Origin: Bryobacterales bacterium
GTDB lineage: Bacteria; Acidobacteriota; Terriglobia; Bryobacterales; Bryobacteraceae
Direction of reading: 5' to 3'
NCBI GenBank assembly: GCA_020854055.1
Contig: JADZGD010000114.1
Location: forward strand, 1 to 64,000
Length of the DNA stretch: 64,000 bases
Below the pieces are notes generated by a model. It ran no database searches. It was not told the origin of the DNA and saw only the letters and a program-made list of their open reading frames with translations. Every line of letters starts with the position of its first letter. The first letter of the stretch is position 1. Position numbers and translations under genes: made by a program. Below are positions 61,601 to 64,000 of this stretch, piece by piece.

Positions 61601-64000
61601 CTCAGTTCGACCTGACAATGGAAATCGCGCCTCTGAACGGCTCCTACCATTGCGCGCTCACCTACAACACGGACCTGTTCGATCGGGAAACGGCCCGCCA
61701 CATGGCCGCGCACTATCGGAACCTGCTTGCGGCTGCCATCGAAGACCCGGAACGCCCGATCACCGCGATACCGATTCTGGATGCGGTCGAGCGCCGCCAA
61801 CTGGTGGAAGGATGGAACCAGACCGAAACGCCGCTGCCGTCACGGCTGGTTCATCAGTTGATCGCCGAACAGGCCGCGCAAAATCCCGGCGCCGTGGCGG
61901 CATTCGATGACAACGGCACGTTCACTTACTCCCAGTTGGACCAGGCCGCCGATGAACTGGCCGAGCGGATCTGCGCGGCCGGCGCCGGCCCGGGAACGCT
62001 GGTGGCGCTGTGTGTCGAGCGATCGCGGGCAATGGTGGTTGCGCTGCTGGCGATTCTGAAAGCCGGCTCCGCCTATGTTCCGCTCGATCCACTCTTTCCC
62101 AAGGAGCGGCTGGCCTTGATATTGGAGGATTCCAAAGCGGCATTCGTCGTCACCGAGAGCGCGCTTCGTGACCGGCTGCCGGCCGGCTTCCCTTCGTTGA
62201 TCCTCACCGGCTCGCCCGGCACTGCGGGTGGGCGGCAAGCGATGCAGGTTCCCGCGCCTGGCGCCGAATCGCCCGCCTATGCAATCTATACGTCGGGTTC
62301 CACTGGCGTACCGAAAGCCGTGTTGGTGCCGCATCGCCAGATGCTGAATGGTCTTGAAGGTCTCCGCGCTGTTTTCGGGTTCGGCGCCACGGACTGTTTT
62401 CTGGCGGTGAGCACGCTCTCGTTTGATATTGCCGCGGTGGAAATTTTCATGCCGCTGATGAGCGGCGGACGAGTGGCGATTGCCAGCCGTGAACAGCAAA
62501 CCGATCCCCGCGCGCTCAACGAACTGATTGAGCGCGTACATCCCACTTACATTCAAGCCACACCCGCCACCTGGCGCATGTTGATCGACGCAGGATGGCG
62601 AGGCGGCAAAGAACTTACCATCCTCTCCGCCGGCGAGGCGCTGGTGCGCTCTTTGGCCGATTCGCTGCTCGATCGCTGCGGCCGCCTGTTCGACGTGTAC
62701 GGACCCACGGAAACGACAATCTACTGCACCGCGGAACAGGTCCGGCGGGAGACCGGCCCGGTGCCTATCGGCCGGCCGCTGGCAAATGTGAAGGTCTATG
62801 TTCTGGACGAGCGTCTGGAGCCTGTACCGCAAGGGGTCACTGGCGAGTTGTACGTTGGGGGCGCGGGAGTCACGCCGGGTTACTGGCGGCGGCCGGAGCT
62901 TACCGCGGAGCGCTTCCTGCCGGACCCGTTCACCAGTGCGCCAACGTCAAGAATCTACAGGACGGGAGATCTTGCGCGGTGGCTCCCCGACGGCCGGCTG
63001 CAATACCTGGGCCGTCGCGATACGCAGATCAAACTGCGCGGATTCCGAATCGAACTGGGCGAGGTAGAATCGGCGCTCAACGCCCACCCGGCGATCCGTG
63101 CCGCCGCCGTCACAGCCAGAGGCGACGCGCTGATCGCCTGGTGCGTCTGGCGCGGTGCCCCGGCGGAACCCGGTGCACTACGGCAATCTTTGGCCGCCAA
63201 ACTGCCGCACTACATGATCCCCGCCCGCATCATTACCCGGGAAACTCTGCCGCTGCTCCCTAACGGGAAGGTAGACCGGCAGAGCCTTGCCGGGATGATC
63301 GAGCCGCCCCAGACAAGCGGCGCCGGCAGCCCCAAAGATAAAGCCGAGCAGGATCTGGCGCACATCTGGGAAGAACTTCTCGAGACTCGACCCATCGGGC
63401 GCAACGACAACTTCTTCGACCTGGGCGGACACTCTTTGCTGGCGGCCCGCATGGTAGCGCAGATCGAGCAGGCTTTTGGTAAGCGCCTTCCGGTTGGGAC
63501 AGTATTTGAAGCGCCCTCAATCGCCCAACTCGTCCCGTTTGTCCGCGGCGGCGCATCTCCCAAGTGGCCGCCGCGCGTCATTCCCGTTCAACCAGCCGGC
63601 ACCCGGACCGCATTCTGGGCCGTTGGCGGCGGAGCAAACTATCGCCTGATCGCCGAGCATCTGGGACCGGATCAGCCGGTCTTCGGCGTGCTGCTCGAAG
63701 AGGAGGATATCGCCAGGCTCGGGCCGCCCTACCGCGTGCAAACGATCGCCGCGGAAATCGTCCGCCTGATCCGCCAGCAGCAGCCGCACGGACCGTACCA
63801 ACTGGGCGGCTATTCCATGCAGGGCCTGGTTGCGCTGGAGGCGGCAAGGCTACTGGTAGCCGCAGGCGAAGATGTGCGGCTGCTGGCGCTGTTCGACCCT
63901 TACCTCCCAGTGCCGGTCCGGCGGCAGTTCCCCCGGACTCTGCGTATCCGGATCCACCTGGCAGCCGCATGGTGGCTGCTGGCGCATAGAGGCCTTAGGA
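58660..64000 (+). CDS. Nonribosomal peptide synthetase with acyl-CoA-ligase-like loading domain (3' end outside the window)
   Basis: An open frame of 1780 codons from ATG 58660 to the right edge. Order: an acyl-CoA-ligase-like adenylation domain (residues 1-510; [12 protein letters not shown] near 172, [22 protein letters not shown], catalytic Lys499 in PTGKPQR); a carrier domain (Ser561 in [13 protein letters not shown]); a condensation domain (about 615-1040; HHIAFDG at 743-749 intact); an amino-acid adenylation domain ([11 protein letters not shown] at 1210, [17 protein letters not shown]); a second carrier domain (Ser1592 in [13 protein letters not shown]); and a thioesterase with Ser1719 in LGGYSMQGL. 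This looks like a loading module plus one extension and release, making an acylated amino acid or small lipopeptide. The A-domain pocket reads roughly D-I-V-Q-L-A-V-I-Y, closest to Gly-type codes, which is tentative. Confidence 0.93.
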   Translation, partial: MPADTPAPGLAIRNLIEKPAKLMPDSLALLAPGRPAMSYAQLAAQVDRASAELRAAGIDSGDRVATVLSNGPEAATTFLSIAAIGACAPLNPVYRETEFEFYLSDLAPKAIIIEEDSSTPAAAVAQSLGIRVLKLHRHLEEPAGTFDMGQSPPAGTAIGRAHPAPGDVALVLHTSGTTSRPKQVPLSNANLCHSAANIAGTFELTATDRCLNVMPLFHIHGLAAAVLASLGAGASVVCTPGFYAPQILGWIGEFQPTWYTAVPTMHQSILARAGGNRQKNSLRFIRSCSAPLPPQVMEDLERVFGVPVLESYGMTEAAHQMASNPLPPARRKPGSVGRAAGPEVAIMDDAGQFVRAGSTGEIVIRGPNVMSGYAANPEANRSAFADGWFRTGDLGYLDEEAYLYISGRTKEIINRGGEKISPREIDEAFLRHPAVAQALAFAIPDPKLGEEPAAAVVLKPGASVTKAELREFVSGRLADFKVPRTVLLLDDIPKGPTGKPQRIGLAAKLGLDGPRETVSIRAAYVPPRTPSERLVAGLWSQVLGHDQAGACDNFFDRGGDSLLAAQLLARMTQTAGNAPSILRLFEEPTVEALAAWLDANNERAVEHPLVHDPTARTQLSFAQLRLWFLDQYETDSAAYVNPFAFRLRGALDTARLRHAIDRIVERHEILRTTYQEEDGVPVAVVNPARPVEFETSDVATPEAAADLATRETRRRFDLARDPMIRVTLARLAPDEHILILTRHHIAFDGWSMEIMLRELAALYEDAEVEELSLQYGDYARWQQERYRAGAFDGQLAYWRERLAGSLPLLPLPLDRARPPRQTFSGARETFTIPAGISSSLNALARTEGATPFMALLAAFKALLLRYSGATDIVVGCPIAGRLKVELEPLIGLFVNTLAMRTDLSGDPTFRQLLARVRDTAIGAYAHQDLPLEKLIETLQPERSLSHSPLFQVLFQLRNMPFEPPRFSCLTCEPADFDPGTAQFDLTMEIAPLNGSYHCALTYNTDLFDRETARHMAAHYRNLLAAAIEDPERPITAIPILDAVERRQLVEGWNQTETPLPSRLVHQLIAEQAAQNPGAVAAFDDNGTFTYSQLDQAADELAERICAAGAGPGTLVALCVERSRAMVVALLAILKAGSAYVPLDPLFPKERLALILEDSKAAFVVTESALRDRLPAGFPSLILTGSPGTAGGRQAMQVPAPGAESPAYAIYTSGSTGVPKAVLVPHRQMLNGLEGLRAVFGFGATDCFLAVSTLSFDIAAVEIFMPLMSGGRVAIASREQQTDPRALNELIERVHPTYIQATPATWRMLIDAGWRGGKELTILSAGEALVRSLADSLLDRCGRLFDVYGPTETTIYCTAEQVRRETGPVPIGRPLANVKVYVLDERLEPVPQGVTGELYVGGAGVTPGYWRRPELTAERFLPDPFTSAPTSRIYRTGDLARWLPDGRLQYLGRRDTQIKLRGFRIELGEVESALNAHPAIRAAAVTARGDALIAWCVWRGAPAEPGALRQSLAAKLPHYMIPARIITRETLPLLPNGKVDRQSLAGMIEPPQTSGAGSPKDKAEQDLAHIWEELLETRPIGRNDNFFDLGGHSLLAARMVAQIEQAFGKRLPVGTVFEAPSIAQLVPFVRGGASPKWPPRVIPVQPAGTRTAFWAVGGGANYRLIAEHLGPDQPVFGVLLEEEDIARLGPPYRVQTIAAEIVRLIRQQQPHGPYQLGGYSMQGLVALEAARLLVAAGEDVRLLALFDPYLPVPVRRQFPRTLRIRIHLAAAWWLLAHRGLR

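Noticed and set aside
1..64000. CRISPR arrays, tRNA or rRNA genes, intact transposases, prophage
   Set aside because: Reading through the window showed no regularly spaced repeats, no cloverleaf-like T-loop sequences in gaps, and no transposase, integrase or phage structural proteins.

Overview
The window looks like a chromosomal segment of an Acidobacteriota member, most like the Bryobacterales/Solibacterales. That is inferred from gene style, not from a marker gene. The signs are several secreted Gfo/Idh/MocA oxidoreductases with twin-arginine leaders, many secreted polysaccharide-active proteins, a one-chain fused E1 dehydrogenase, a fused AroD-AroE, a high-GC base composition, and exopolysaccharide genes headed by a NusG paralog. 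I found no rRNA, tRNA, CRISPR array, phage or intact insertion sequence.

Layout. 1-13.2 kb is sugar and polysaccharide catabolism: a GH36-like hydrolase, a sialidase-like protein, a four-gene minus-strand set (acetate kinase, UroD-like protein, two Gfo/Idh/MocA oxidoreductases), an acyl esterase and a large heparinase II/III-like lyase, with a GtrA/CDP-alcohol phosphotransferase pair between. 13.4-20.3 kb holds DoxX and a tripartite RND efflux operon with its divergent TetR regulator and a perfect 15-bp operator palindrome. 20.4-30.0 kb holds a TIM-barrel protein, a secreted HhH protein, an enolase-superfamily enzyme, the fused E1, a hemerythrin/DUF1858/DUF438 operon, trmO and a DUF4091 (GH123-like) protein.

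30.0-32.25 kb is the most interesting part. A promoter is followed by a 9-bp leader hairpin and a 13-base match to the enterobacterial ops element (the RfaH recruitment and pause signal). Then come a NusG/RfaH-like gene, two small paralogous ribbon-helix-helix-like genes with coiled-coil tails, and frameshifted remnants of a polysaccharide export gene (wza-like) and a chain-length determinant gene (wzc-like). It reads as an exopolysaccharide operon that kept its antitermination head and lost its body.

32.3-39.1 kb holds a CehA/McbA-type metallohydrolase and a complete tolQ-tolR-tolA-tolB-pal-cpoB cell-envelope operon. 39.1-45.1 kb has a decayed UroD-like gene, aroDE, a small Tat-secreted protein with an amidase, a PadR/rhodanese divergent from a NifX-like protein/thioesterase, and a decayed CoA-disulfide reductase tail. 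45.2-52.4 kb is gltB-gltD with a divergent LysR gene sharing a compact bidirectional promoter. 52.4-58.3 kb has an M28 peptidase fused to an alpha/beta hydrolase, truB, an SDR, a VOC protein and a third Gfo/Idh/MocA oxidoreductase. From 58.66 kb to the right edge runs one open frame of 1780 codons: a nonribosomal peptide synthetase with an acyl-CoA-ligase-like loading domain, T-C-A-T and a thioesterase, unfinished at the edge.

All functions are read from recognisable motifs in the translated sequence. No database search was possible.
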